Origin: Pseudochelatococcus sp047501465
GTDB lineage: Bacteria; Pseudomonadota; Alphaproteobacteria; Rhizobiales; Beijerinckiaceae
Direction of reading: 5' to 3'
Length of the DNA: 64,000 nt
Assembly (NCBI RefSeq): GCF_047501465.1
Contig: NZ_JAZDRL010000002.1
Coordinates: 930,001-994,000, forward strand
Part shown: positions 38,458 through 47,450 of the stretch, one piece after another
Numbering within the stretch: position 1 is the first letter of the stretch
How the letters are laid out: each line of letters starts with the position of its first letter
Notes under the pieces: generated by a model
Database searches by the model: none
Told to the model about the DNA's origin: nothing
What the model saw: the letters and a program-made list of their open reading frames with translations, nothing else
Program-made: the position numbers and the translations under genes

Positions 38458-40239
38458 ATGAATAATCTGGATCTTGGCGTTATCGGCAATGGTACAATTG
38501 CAGCGCTCGTTGATGAGCGGGCAAGCATCGTATGGATGTGTTATCCGCGGCTGGATGGGGATCCGGTTTTCCACTCTTTGCTTGGTCACACACAGCAAGG
38601 GGCTGGCGGTTTCGATATTGTGCTCGACGGGTTCAAGTCCAGCAAGCGCATCTACAGGCATAACACGGCCATTCTGGAGACTGAGCTGGAAGCCGAAGAT
38701 GGTTCTCGTATTCGCGTGACTGATACTGTGCCGCGCTTCAAGCGTCGCGGGCGCCTGTTCAGGCCAGCAATGGTGATGCGGCAGATTGAGCTATTGGCAG
38801 GATCGCCCCGGATAACCTTGCGTATACGGCCATCCGGTAATTATGGTCGCGTACCAGCAGAGATCACGCGCGGTTCAAACCACATTCGTTATATCGTCGA
38901 CAATCAGGTGATGCGCCTGACGACTGATGCTCCGCCAGGGCTGATCATTGATGAAATTCCTTTCATCCTTGAGCGTACGCTGACCTGTATGCTGGGGCCG
39001 GATGAAACTGTGCAGGAAGCCCCTGGCCTCGTGGCCTTGCAATTTGCTGATGAGACGACACGCTATTGGCGTGACTGGGTGAGATATCTCGCCATTCCAT
39101 TTGAGTGGCAGGATGTTGTTATCAGGTCTGCAATAACGCTGCGTATGTGCGCTTATGAAGAGACCGGGGGCATTGTTGCAGCATTGACAACATCCATCCC
39201 TGAATTTGGCGCATCCGGGCGCACCTGGGACTATCGCTATTGCTGGCTGCGGGATTCATTCTTCACCGTTCGCGCCTTAAACAGGCTGGGCGCCACGCTG
39301 ACGATGGAAGATTACATCAGTTATGTAACCAATGTCGTGATGCAAAATGGCTCCAAGGAGCTGCAGCCGTTATTCGGTTTACAATTCGAGGCCAGGATTA
39401 CGGAAGAGACTGTCGATTCATTGCCGGGGTATCGTGGTTTTGGGCCGGTGCGCCGGGGCAATGCAGCTTACAATCAGCGTCAGAATGATGGCTATGGTTC
39501 AGTCATTCTGGCGATAGCGCAGTGCTTCTTTGATGAACGACTGGAACGGCGTGGCGATAAAGCGCTGTTTGAACGGCTTGAGGAGCTGGGCGACAAGGCT
39601 GTAGCCTTGTGGGATCAGCCAGATGCTGGGCTATGGGAATTTCGCACACTCTCTTACATTCATACGCACTCAGCGGCAATGTGTTGGGCAGCATGTGATC
39701 GGCTGGCACGCATAGCGATGCGCCTGAATCTTGCAGATCGTGCGGCCTATTGGCGGGAGCATGCAGATACCATCCGCGATGCAATATTCGAAAAAGGCTG
39801 GAACAATAACCTGCGATCGTTCGTTTCTCATTTTGACGGCAACGATGTTGACGCAAGTCTTCTGCTTTTAGCTGATATTGGATTGGTTCGTCCTGATAGT
39901 GATCAGTTCCGTTCAACGGTTGATTACATAGGCCATAGGCTGAAACGGGGATCGCATCTTTTCCGTTATGCAGGGGAGGATGATTTCGGGGTTCCTGAAA
40001 CAGCGTTTACGATCTGCACTCTCTGGTACATCGAGGCTTTGGCCAAGATTGGGAGAGAGGGGGAAGCGCGGGCGTTGTTTAATGAGGTTCTTGGACGACG
40101 AAACAGTCTGGGGATTTTATCAGAAGGCATTCATATCGAATCCGGAGAGCTGTGGGGCAACTTTCCGCAGACGTATTCCATGGTTGGCCTTATTCATACT
40201 GCGTTATCACTATCGCGCGGATGGGAGGAGGCATTTTAG
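38458..40239 (+). CDS. Glycoside hydrolase family 15 protein (glucoamylase/trehalase type)
   Basis: A 593-residue protein. The N-terminal beta-rich domain (about 1-220) starts LGVIGNGTIAALVDERASIV, typical of bacterial GH15. The (alpha/alpha)6 barrel follows with TWDYRYCWLRDSFFTVRAL (first catalytic region) and LWEFRTLSYIHTHSAAMCW; the second acid is probably in SEGIHIESGELWGNFPQTYS. Some bacterial members hydrolyse trehalose, others alpha-glucans. GAGG lies 8 bases before the ATG at 38458. The earlier TTG at 38425 overlaps otsB. Its place between otsB and otsA suggests trehalose or maltodextrin turnover. Confidence 0.9.
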   Translation: MNNLDLGVIGNGTIAALVDERASIVWMCYPRLDGDPVFHSLLGHTQQGAGGFDIVLDGFKSSKRIYRHNTAILETELEAEDGSRIRVTDTVPRFKRRGRLFRPAMVMRQIELLAGSPRITLRIRPSGNYGRVPAEITRGSNHIRYIVDNQVMRLTTDAPPGLIIDEIPFILERTLTCMLGPDETVQEAPGLVALQFADETTRYWRDWVRYLAIPFEWQDVVIRSAITLRMCAYEETGGIVAALTTSIPEFGASGRTWDYRYCWLRDSFFTVRALNRLGATLTMEDYISYVTNVVMQNGSKELQPLFGLQFEARITEETVDSLPGYRGFGPVRRGNAAYNQRQNDGYGSVILAIAQCFFDERLERRGDKALFERLEELGDKAVALWDQPDAGLWEFRTLSYIHTHSAAMCWAACDRLARIAMRLNLADRAAYWREHADTIRDAIFEKGWNNNLRSFVSHFDGNDVDASLLLLADIGLVRPDSDQFRSTVDYIGHRLKRGSHLFRYAGEDDFGVPETAFTICTLWYIEALAKIGREGEARALFNEVLGRRNSLGILSEGIHIESGELWGNFPQTYSMVGLIHTALSLSRGWEEAF

Positions 40240-40248
40240 GAGGGCACT

Positions 40249-41640
40249 TTGAAGCTTATCATTGCTTCGAACAGAGTGACTATCTCTGGTAACAAGAACC
40301 AGACCGCCGGGGGGCTGGCGGTTGCACTCAACGATGTTCTAGCAAAGCGCCGCGGTATGTGGTTCGGTTGGAGTGGCAAGATAGGTCCCGAGCAGAAAGA
40401 AGCCACGATATCCGAACGTGCAGGCGTTACATATGGTTTGTGCGATCTTTCGAAAGAGGATTACGAAGAGTACTACAATGGCTTTGCCAATCGCGCTTTG
40501 TGGCCGCTTTTGCATTACCGTCTTGATCTGACTGAGTTTGATCGCAAGGATCTCAATGGATATCGGCGGGTGAATAGCTATTTTGCTGATTTGCTATTGC
40601 AACATATCGAACCTGATGATGTCATCTGGATACACGATTATCATCTCATCCCTCTTGCTGAAGCGTTACGTGCGCGTGGGGTTCATAATCGGATTGGTTA
40701 TTTTCAGCATATTCCATGGCCGCCGGTTGATATCTTTCTTGCTCTTCCCAATCATACCGAGATTGCAAGGGCACTGAAATCCTGCGATCTGGTCGGATTC
40801 CAGACGCAACGCGATGCGAAAAATTTTGGCGACTATCTGCTTTCTGAATGCAAGGCGTTTACGCGCGATCATAAGCATTTTGTTATCGGCAGCCGAAGCC
40901 TTCAAGTAGGCGTCTACCCGGTTGGCATCAACCGTAATGAGTTTGCGCGTGCTGCAGCGCGGGCGTCTTCCAGCAAATTTGTGAGTGATGTCGAGGAAAG
41001 CCTATCAGGTCGTGCGATGCTGATTGGTGTAGATCGGCTGGATTATTCCAAGGGTCTGACCCACCGGCTGGATGCTTTTGAGCGTATGCTGGAGGGGCAT
41101 CCAGGATGGCGGGATAAAGTGACATTCTTGCAAATTACGCCTAAAAGCCGGGGTGATATTCCCGAATATGCAGCAATGCAGCGTGCTTTGGGTGAGGCCG
41201 CGGGTCGCATCAATGGTCTTTATGGAAGAGCCTCATGGACGCCTATTCGCTACATCAACCACGCGCATTCCCGCAAGGAACTGGCAGGGTTGTATCGATT
41301 GGCAAAAGTGGGCGTGGTGACGCCACTGCGTGATGGTATGAATCTCGTCGCGAAGGAGTTCGTCGCTGCGCAGGATCCGGATAACCCTGGGGTGCTCGTA
41401 CTTTCCCGCTTTGCAGGCGCTGCGTCAGTGCTGAAGGGGGCGCTGCTGGTTAATCCCTATGATCTGGACGGTGTGGCAAAAGCCATGGATCAAGCACTTA
41501 AAATGGAGCGTGAAGAACGCATTGCCCGATGGAAAACTATGTGGGCGGGCGTAGATGAAACGGATATTTCTGGGTGGGCAACGCGTTTTCTGCGGGATCT
41601 GGAAATGCGCCCGCAAGAAATATTGCTTGCTGCCCAGTAA
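40249..41640 (+). CDS. otsA: Trehalose-6-phosphate synthase
   Basis: OtsA makes trehalose 6-phosphate from UDP-glucose and glucose 6-phosphate. The 463-residue GT20 protein has LIIASNRVT, QTAGGLAVAL, the WIHDYHLIPLAEALR block, GYFQHIPWPP, VDRLDYSKGLTHRLDAFE and the donor-site stretch TPLRDGMNLVAKEFVA. The start is TTG at 40249, supported by AGGAGG 5 bases upstream and by conservation beginning right there. It is third in the otsB-GH15-otsA operon, 9 bases after GH15. Confidence 0.95.
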   Translation: MKLIIASNRVTISGNKNQTAGGLAVALNDVLAKRRGMWFGWSGKIGPEQKEATISERAGVTYGLCDLSKEDYEEYYNGFANRALWPLLHYRLDLTEFDRKDLNGYRRVNSYFADLLLQHIEPDDVIWIHDYHLIPLAEALRARGVHNRIGYFQHIPWPPVDIFLALPNHTEIARALKSCDLVGFQTQRDAKNFGDYLLSECKAFTRDHKHFVIGSRSLQVGVYPVGINRNEFARAAARASSSKFVSDVEESLSGRAMLIGVDRLDYSKGLTHRLDAFERMLEGHPGWRDKVTFLQITPKSRGDIPEYAAMQRALGEAAGRINGLYGRASWTPIRYINHAHSRKELAGLYRLAKVGVVTPLRDGMNLVAKEFVAAQDPDNPGVLVLSRFAGAASVLKGALLVNPYDLDGVAKAMDQALKMEREERIARWKTMWAGVDETDISGWATRFLRDLEMRPQEILLAAQ

Positions 41641-41664
41641 ATTAATCAATTATCAGTGTAAATA

Positions 41665-41704
41665 TTATCAATCATTGAGATTTATTGATCTTAATGATTG
41701 ATAA
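41665..41704. repeat. 12-bp AT-rich inverted repeat after otsA
   Basis: TTATCAATCATT (41665-41676) is exactly complementary to AATGATTGATAA (41693-41704), with 16 bases between. It is too AT-rich for a good terminator. It lies between otsA and the next EcfG promoter and might be an operator or a weak hairpin ending the otsA transcript. Confidence 0.5.
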
Positions 41705-41782
41705 TTCACGTGCGTAAAATTTATAATGTTTTTATTGTCAGTATTTATGTGTATTTTAAATGCTGATTATTATTTTATTACT

Positions 41783-41807
41783 GGAACAAGGTGCGTGTTT
41801 TCCCGTT
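41783..41807 (+). promoter_or_regulatory. EcfG-type stress promoter upstream of the DUF892 gene
   Basis: GGAAC (41783-41787), exactly 16 bases, CGTT (41804-41807): a perfect match to the EcfG consensus, 55 bases before the start of a stress-type ferritin-like gene. Confidence 0.75.
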
Positions 41808-41861
41808 AATGGTTATCTGTCTCATTTCAATACGAGATCAGAAAACAGGGAGAACTTGATC

Positions 41862-42359
41862 ATGGCAGGAAAAACCTTGGATGCGCTATTTTATGAGACG
41901 CTTAAAGACATCTACTATGCAGAACGTAAAATTCTTAAAGCGTTACCGAAGATGAAGCGCGCTGCCCATTCAGAGCAATTAAAGGCTGCATTCGACAAGC
42001 ACCTACATGAAACAGAAGGGCATGTAGAGCGCCTGCAACAGGTTTTCGAGATCATTGGAAAACGTGCGCAGGGCAAGACTTGTGATGCAATAGAAGGCAT
42101 TGTTGCAGAGGGTGAGGAGATCATGGAGGAATTCAAGGGCGAGCCCGCACTTGATGCCGGTCTTCTCGCTGCCGCGCAAGCGGTTGAGCACTATGAAATC
42201 ACCCGCTATGGCACGTTAAAACGCTGGGCTGAGGTGCTGGGTATGAAAGATGCGGCCAAGCTGCTTGATGCCACGCTGCAGGAAGAATCCATGACCGACA
42301 GCGCATTGACGAAGATTGCCGATCAGGTCGTTAATTCCAAGGCATTAAAGGCTGCTTAA
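41862..42359 (+). CDS. DUF892 (YciE/YciF) ferritin-like protein
   Basis: A 165-residue all-helical protein: TLDALFYETLKDIYYAERKI, ALPKMKRAAHSEQLKAAFDK, HETEGHVERLQQVFEIIG, and a third helix AAAQAVEHYEITRYGTLKRW. The Glu and His pairs in YYAER, HETEGH and AVEHYEI are the metal-ligand positions of the ferritin-like fold. Relatives are induced by osmotic or general stress; the metal role is unproven. AGGGAG lies 9 bases before the ATG at 41862. An earlier in-frame ATG at 41760 is upstream of the promoter and is rejected. Confidence 0.9.
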   Translation: MAGKTLDALFYETLKDIYYAERKILKALPKMKRAAHSEQLKAAFDKHLHETEGHVERLQQVFEIIGKRAQGKTCDAIEGIVAEGEEIMEEFKGEPALDAGLLAAAQAVEHYEITRYGTLKRWAEVLGMKDAAKLLDATLQEESMTDSALTKIADQVVNSKALKAA

Positions 42360-42374
42360 GCCGATTGATCTTTT

Positions 42375-42415
42375 CGCTGATCCACTCCAAGGGGCGGATC
42401 AGCGATATTGTTTTT
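42375..42415 (+). terminator. Terminator after the DUF892 gene
   Basis: CGCTGATCC (42375-42383) pairs exactly with GGATCAGCG (42396-42404), followed by ATATTGTTTTTATT. It separates this gene from the convergent debranching-enzyme gene. Confidence 0.85.
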
Positions 42416-42423
42416 ATTCATGT

Positions 42424-44688
42424 CTAAGAGCATTTGCCCTCATGCACGATGGATACCCGTATGTTTCCGCATGCATTCAGGATCTGGACTGAAACTTCTT
42501 CCTGATGCCTGCGAATAAGCAAGTCCACCGTATCATCGCCTAATGTTAGGTTAGAAAGCGTAAGCTCATTGAGGAATGCAGGAAGTCTTGGCTCATATAA
42601 GCGAATTTCCTGGCGTTGAGGATCAAAGGCAAGACCCAGACATGATTGTAAAAACGCAAAAGGCGCTCCGCTTGCCCATGCCTGTGGGGAGCATGCAACG
42701 GGATATAGAGTAGGCCCACGGCGCGAGCGGCGTCGGAACCCGCAGTAAAGCTCTGGCAACCTACGGAGATCCATATAGATGGCAGCCTCAAAAATAGCGT
42801 CAAACAGGTGTCTAAGCTCTTGTTTGAAGCCATATTGCGCCAGTCCTATCCCAATCAGCGCATTATCGTGAGGCCAGACCGAGCCGTTATGATACGACAT
42901 CGGATTGAAACGGGCTTCACCAGAGGCAACAGTGCGAATGCCCCAGCCCGTAAAGAATGAGCGCTTCATAAGGTTGGAGACAATTTTTTCTGCACGTTCG
43001 GGTGGAGCAATACCTGCAAACAGAGTGTGCCCGGCGTTGGAGGTCTGCACGCTGCATGGCCGTTTGTTGCCATCAAGGGCGAGTGCATACGTGCCCATGT
43101 CCGGCAGCCAAAAGGTATCATTGACGCGTTTTGCGAGTAATCTTGCCTCCTGGTCCAGCGCATCTGCACGTGCGTGCAGCCCTAGTAGGCGTGCGCAATG
43201 CGCCGCTTTTTGCTTGGCTGCAAAAACATAAGCCTGCACTTCAATGAGCGCGATAGCGCCTTCAGCAAGTTGGCCATCAGCATGGAAGACGGCATCAAAG
43301 GAATCCTTCCATCCTTGATTGCTCAACCCCCTATCCGTCGCGCGCTGATATTCGACAAACCCGTCACCATCAGCATCGCCGGGGCCATCGATCCATGCAA
43401 GGGCTGCTTCGATGTTGGGCCATATCGATTGCAGAAAATCCTTGTCTCCTGTTCGCTCTATGTAAAGCCCTGCCAGCAATACAAAGAGAGGCGTGGAGTC
43501 AACGCTGCCGTAATATTGGCGAAACGGCACTTCTCCCAAGCGCGCCATCTCGCCCCCCCGCATTTCATGCAGGATTTTTCCAGGCTCGGCGTCAGCTATG
43601 GGATCGTATTGTGTTGACTGAAACAGCGCCAGACGTTGCAACACGCCTCGTGACATGCCGGGATCGAATGGCAGCATTTCAATAGCGGTGATCAGGCCAT
43701 CACGGCCGAAGGTTGTGGAATACCACGGAATGCCGGCATAGGGATAAGATCCCTCAGGTTCACTGGTCTTCAGCATGGCCAGGTCGGCTGCGGCACGGCC
43801 GATGACTTCATTAAACAATTCGTTGGATGAGGAAACTATACAACCGCCAGTTAGCGCTGCACGTGTTGCGCGGTGGGATGACAACATGGCACTCAGAAAA
43901 TGCCTTTTGGGCGCGTCTGGCGGGGTGTTGCAGGCAATTTGTAAAAATAGAGAGACTGTATCTTTCCCGGGAACCGCCAGATGATAGCGCACGCTATTTT
44001 CTGTAACGGCTGCAGGTGCAGGATCGAAACGCAGTGTTGTTGCGTGGTTTATGTTATCAAGCCCGCGATAATTTAATGTGACGCTGTCATTGTCGATTAC
44101 GGTTGGCAGGCGCACTCCACGTCGCGCGCGCTTGACGCCGCGCACCTCAAACAGGTCAGCAAAGTCTGCAGAAAAGTCGATCGAGAGATCGGCATAAATA
44201 GTATGGTTGCTGAAGTTCTGGACGCCAAAGCGCACATATGCCACCCCCTTCCATAAAAATACCGAGCGTACGACATGTAATGTCTCACGGGGCATCATCA
44301 GCTGTTCATCGCGGAAGATATCAGGGTTTGTCAGATCCACCACAAGCATGGCGTTGTCATCGCGAATGTTGGATCCTAGCAATAGAAGCTGCTCGTCAAA
44401 GATGCGCAGTTCCAACCGCGAAAGGTAGCGTGTGTCCTCAAAGAACAACCCATCCACGCCATCTGTTGAGATACCAATATCGCCATGGCTATCCAGAACA
44501 GCAAAGGCATCGTCATGCTTGAGGGTGCGCCTGGCCCTTGTAAGAGCTCCTGTTGCAGGAATGTAAAAGGGGATTTCTTGCGGTACTTCTGGTTGATGCG
44601 AGTCCAGCGGCAGCGAGGGGGCGGTTGTAACACCACCCCCATTCGCCGTCCGCAAGACTGTATGCTGCTTGTCTCCGTCAACTGACAT
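42424..44688 (-). CDS. Amylo-alpha-1,6-glucosidase family protein
   Basis: A 754-residue protein of the bacterial glycogen-debranching-like family. The N-terminal beta domain (about 40-240) has DDAFAVLDSHGDIGISTDGV and GLFFEDTRYLSRLELRI. The (alpha/alpha)6 barrel follows with PWYSTTFGRDGLITAIEML (catalytic region near 330), DGPGDADGDGFVEYQRATDR, QGWKDSFDAVFH and YHNGSVWPHDNALI. It probably trims branched or beta-linked glucans in the cytoplasm. Start at ATG 44688 is supported by GGAGG 6 bases upstream and overlaps the GT4 gene by 11 bases, so the two form an operon. Confidence 0.9.
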   Translation of the reverse strand: MSVDGDKQHTVLRTANGGGVTTAPSLPLDSHQPEVPQEIPFYIPATGALTRARRTLKHDDAFAVLDSHGDIGISTDGVDGLFFEDTRYLSRLELRIFDEQLLLLGSNIRDDNAMLVVDLTNPDIFRDEQLMMPRETLHVVRSVFLWKGVAYVRFGVQNFSNHTIYADLSIDFSADFADLFEVRGVKRARRGVRLPTVIDNDSVTLNYRGLDNINHATTLRFDPAPAAVTENSVRYHLAVPGKDTVSLFLQIACNTPPDAPKRHFLSAMLSSHRATRAALTGGCIVSSSNELFNEVIGRAAADLAMLKTSEPEGSYPYAGIPWYSTTFGRDGLITAIEMLPFDPGMSRGVLQRLALFQSTQYDPIADAEPGKILHEMRGGEMARLGEVPFRQYYGSVDSTPLFVLLAGLYIERTGDKDFLQSIWPNIEAALAWIDGPGDADGDGFVEYQRATDRGLSNQGWKDSFDAVFHADGQLAEGAIALIEVQAYVFAAKQKAAHCARLLGLHARADALDQEARLLAKRVNDTFWLPDMGTYALALDGNKRPCSVQTSNAGHTLFAGIAPPERAEKIVSNLMKRSFFTGWGIRTVASGEARFNPMSYHNGSVWPHDNALIGIGLAQYGFKQELRHLFDAIFEAAIYMDLRRLPELYCGFRRRSRRGPTLYPVACSPQAWASGAPFAFLQSCLGLAFDPQRQEIRLYEPRLPAFLNELTLSNLTLGDDTVDLLIRRHQEEVSVQILNACGNIRVSIVHEGKCS

Positions 44689-45787
44689 GAAGACCTCCAA
44701 GAGATGTTCGGGCTGGTAATATCTCACGAACTGTTTCCGGTGATGTTCCTATCGCTGGCACGTTGATGCGCAGACTGCGATAGAGCGCAAGGTAATCCTC
44801 AGCCATTCGGGTAACAGAAAACCGCTGTTCGAATTGACGACGCACAGTTGCGCGATCAAGGGCCAGCACTTGCGGTAAGGCGATATCGGCTTCTTCCATA
44901 GTGTTGACGATACGTCCTGAAATACCATCGTCGATAACTTCTGGTACCGAGCCGCAATTGAACGCGAGAACCGGTGTGCCACATGCCATGGCCTCGATCA
45001 TCACAAGGCCGAATGGCTCTGGCCAATCAATGGGGAACAGAAGCGCGCGCGCATTGCCCAGAAACTCTTCCTTCTGATGCTCATTGATCTCGCCAATGAA
45101 CTCAACGTCACCGTCACTCAGCAACGGCTTTATGCAGGCCTCAAAATATTGGGAATCCGCTGTATCCACCTTGGCTGCTATTTTGAGGGGAATGCCCGCA
45201 CGGCGCGCAATCTGAATGGCACGATCAGGGCGTTTCTCCGGTGATATCCGCCCCAGAAATGCAAGGTAGTTCTGGGTTTCGCCCGTATTGGCCCGATATA
45301 GATCAAGCGGCAATCCATGATGGATTACCGAAGCGCAGTGAGCCGAAGGAATGGGTAAGCGTTGGGCATGAGAGATTGCCACAAGGGGCATCTGCGGAAA
45401 ATAACGATAAAGAAAAGGCAGGTCGGGTAAATCCTGGCGGCCGTGAAGAGTGGTAGCTGTGGCATGGTGAGAGCGTGCAAATAATGGAAAGTGCAGGCCA
45501 TCAATATGAAAATGTAGAATATCAAACTGGTCGGCCATTAAGCGTAACCTATCCAACATCACCATATAATGCGGGATAGGATCCACATTGTGATCGCTCA
45601 GACGTAAAGCCATGGGAGCGCAGGGCACGAGATTTGCAGCTGTCACTGAATCGCGGCTAGCAAAAAGTGTGACATCATGTCCAAGTCGCACAAGCTCTTC
45701 TGTCAGATACGACACGATGCGTTCTGTTCCGCCATAAAGTCTTGGTGGAACGCTCTCTATCAAAGGTGAAATCTGCGCAATTCTCAC
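44678..45787 (-). CDS. Family 4 glycosyltransferase
   Basis: A 369-residue GT-B enzyme. RIAQISPLIESVPPRLYGGTE is the acceptor-side start, FLGRISPEKRPDRAIQIA begins the donor domain, and PEPFGLVMIEAMACGTPVLA holds the Glu-rich donor motif. GTG at 45787 is chosen because GGGAGG is 6 bases upstream; a longer frame from 45820 has no such site. Its overlap with the debranching-enzyme gene suggests a shared alpha-glucan or glucosyl-lipid pathway. The substrate is unknown. Confidence 0.88.
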   Translation of the reverse strand: MRIAQISPLIESVPPRLYGGTERIVSYLTEELVRLGHDVTLFASRDSVTAANLVPCAPMALRLSDHNVDPIPHYMVMLDRLRLMADQFDILHFHIDGLHFPLFARSHHATATTLHGRQDLPDLPFLYRYFPQMPLVAISHAQRLPIPSAHCASVIHHGLPLDLYRANTGETQNYLAFLGRISPEKRPDRAIQIARRAGIPLKIAAKVDTADSQYFEACIKPLLSDGDVEFIGEINEHQKEEFLGNARALLFPIDWPEPFGLVMIEAMACGTPVLAFNCGSVPEVIDDGISGRIVNTMEEADIALPQVLALDRATVRRQFEQRFSVTRMAEDYLALYRSLRINVPAIGTSPETVREILPARTSLGGLHVS

Positions 45788-45865
45788 AGCACGCCTCCCT
45801 GCGTCTTTATGCGCACGCAAAACAGGCGCGCGCCTGTGGGGCCGTAATGGAAAAAGCAGTACAAG

Positions 45866-45890
45866 AACTGTTCAGATCAGGATTTGTTCC
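45866..45890 (-). promoter_or_regulatory. EcfG-like promoter upstream of the GT4 operon
   Basis: On the minus strand GGAAC (45890-45886), 16 bases, AGTT (45869-45866). The -10 deviates from CGTT by one base. It lies about 80 bases before the GT4 start. Confidence 0.4.
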
Positions 45891-46073
45891 GCTTTCGATG
45901 GTGGCAGCCTGAGAGGACAGGCAATGCCAAGTTTTGGGCAGGCCATGCTGCTACAGTTGTTTTACAGGCAGCAAATGGCAATTTTGATTCAGAGTAAGTA
46001 AGAGCCGCATCCGCAATGGTGCATGGGGAAGTGCGTGCTTAAAGGGATGCGGGCCGCTTGAACGCGCATGTTA

Positions 46074-46259
46074 TTATTTCGAAACGTGCTCAGGTTTACC
46101 CTGATGTTTTGTAGAGGCAAGATCGTGCAATTCTTTCTCAGACATGCTTTCGAGCATTTCCTGAGATGCCCCCTTCAACGTGCGTTTTTTCTTAGGATCA
46201 CGCTTTGCTGCCAAAGCAGCTCCTGCTGCTTTCTGCTGTGCTTTTGATTTTGCTGGCAT
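46074..46259 (-). CDS. DUF3008 family small basic protein
   Basis: A 61-residue basic protein: MPAKSKAQQKAAGAALAAKR, then LKGASQEMLESMSEKELHDLAST and KGKPEH-like end. This matches DUF3008, a family of small proteins with unknown function often found with stress genes. The start at 46259 is chosen for family match; an upstream extension from 46295 is not conserved. It lies downstream of two other small genes on the same strand, inside the stress island. Confidence 0.85.
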   Translation of the reverse strand: MPAKSKAQQKAAGAALAAKRDPKKKRTLKGASQEMLESMSEKELHDLASTKHQGKPEHVSK

Positions 46260-46322
46260 GATTGATACCTCTACTCTGCCAGTGCATGGATGCATGATGG
46301 CTGACAGGGTCTATTGTCGGCA

Positions 46323-46532
46323 TTAAATACTATAATCGCCGGCAGACTTATGCTTTGGCTTGCCATCTTTCTTCGGTGGCGGATATTTCGTTTCGCGTTT
46401 ATCAGCAGGTGCACGCGTGAGTGTTGGTGGATCGCTTGCTGGAAAACTCTCTTCAAGGCTCTCATCCAGCAAATCTTCAGTTTTCTTCAGGGACTTTGTG
46501 TTATCTTTCTTCATCATGTCTTTTTTGCTCAT
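46323..46532 (-). CDS. Small charged hypothetical protein
   Basis: A 69-residue, highly charged protein: a Lys-rich start (MSKKDMMKKDNTKSLKK), the block LLDESLEESFPASDPPTLTR and a basic Pro/Lys tail. The ESFPASDPP motif recurs in small alphaproteobacterial proteins that are annotated as hypothetical. It is probably disordered. AGGAA lies 8 bases before the ATG. It lies 38 bases after the small membrane-protein gene, so both may be read from the EcfG promoter at 46797-46821. Confidence 0.7.
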   Translation of the reverse strand: MSKKDMMKKDNTKSLKKTEDLLDESLEESFPASDPPTLTRAPADKRETKYPPPKKDGKPKHKSAGDYSI

Positions 46533-46570
46533 TGCCAGTTCCTTTCGGGAATGCTTGATTTGGGGGCTGT

Positions 46571-46762
46571 TTACAGTCCGCTTTCAAAGTAGGCGGCCCA
46601 TATAGCCAGCCCCAGCCATGCTATAAGAACAAGCGCCAGGCTGAAGAAGAGAATGTATGCGACAGTTCTACCGATACCGCCGGGACGCATCCTGCGCGCT
46701 GGTACGATGATTTCCTCATCCTCCCCCTCTGGGGACGTCGGTCGACCATGATGGCGTGGCAT
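46571..46762 (-). CDS. Small single-span membrane protein under an EcfG promoter
   Basis: A 63-residue protein with an acidic and Arg-rich cytoplasmic start (MPRHHGRPTSPEGEDEEIIV) and one hydrophobic span at about 36-57 (AYILFFSLALVLIAWLGLAIW). The ATG at 46762 has a strong GGAGG 7 bases upstream; the longer frame from 46810 begins between promoter and start and is rejected. A perfect EcfG promoter lies 35 bases upstream. Function unknown. Confidence 0.75.
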   Translation of the reverse strand: MPRHHGRPTSPEGEDEEIIVPARRMRPGGIGRTVAYILFFSLALVLIAWLGLAIWAAYFESGL

Positions 46763-46796
46763 AAAAACACCTCCCCCTACCTCATGATGAAAAATT

Positions 46797-46821
46797 AACG
46801 TTTCAGACAAGAGATGGTTCC
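46797..46821 (-). promoter_or_regulatory. EcfG-type stress promoter for the small membrane-protein gene
   Basis: On the minus strand GGAAC (46821-46817), exactly 16 bases, CGTT (46800-46797): a perfect EcfG consensus. The predicted start of transcription is about 25 bases before the ATG at 46762. Confidence 0.75.
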
Positions 46822-46835
46822 GGTAGCGGGGCTTC

Positions 46836-47336
46836 TTAGCCAGGGCTCTCTTCAGGCTCTTTTACGCCTGTCACGTACTCGGCTTTCCGCAGTATCCAAA
46901 GGATGATAATGCCTATAATGGTAGCGACGATTGCCAGTGGCCACATTCCTAGCCCGGCGGAGACGCCAATTGCAGCTGAAACCCACATGCTGGCGCCGGT
47001 TGTCAGACCTTTTGCGTCACCTCTCGTGTAGACGACAACACCCGCAGCGAGAAACGCAACACCAGCTGTCACCGCTTCAACGAGACGAAGTGGATCAAAA
47101 CCCATTGAGCCACCTTTAACGTCAAATGTTTCAATCAGATGCAGAGTAATGATTGAGAACATGACGGCGGCAAGGCCGATAAGCATATTGGTTCGCACGC
47201 CAGCTGTATTATTATGCAAGCGCCGCTCGAAACCTATCATTCCGCAAAGGAACACTGCTCCAATTATTCTGATGAGCATGATGTCCATGGGTACCACAGT
47301 GGAGAACGAAAATTCGGTTATAATTCTTTCCAGCAT
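46836..47336 (-). CDS. MgtC/SapB family membrane protein
   Basis: A 166-residue protein with four hydrophobic segments and the MgtC pattern: GAVFLCGMIGFERRLHNNTAGVRTNMLIGL, then DPLRLVEAVTAGVAFLAAGVVV and GLTTGASMWVSAAIGVSAGLG. MgtC proteins sit in the inner membrane and act in magnesium stress, acid tolerance or ATP synthase control. The canonical GIGFLGAG motif is altered to GVAFLAAG. It belongs to the row of minus-strand stress genes; its own promoter is not evident. Confidence 0.88.
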   Translation of the reverse strand: MLERIITEFSFSTVVPMDIMLIRIIGAVFLCGMIGFERRLHNNTAGVRTNMLIGLAAVMFSIITLHLIETFDVKGGSMGFDPLRLVEAVTAGVAFLAAGVVVYTRGDAKGLTTGASMWVSAAIGVSAGLGMWPLAIVATIIGIIILWILRKAEYVTGVKEPEESPG

Positions 47337-47450
47337 GAATTCGTTTCTCTTCGCATCATTTCATCAGGTATGTATTCGCTGAAATGCCTCGTGTGTTTGT
47401 CATGAAAAGCGCAGCGCAGTTCTGGCACTGCGCTACGCAAGGTGATTAAA

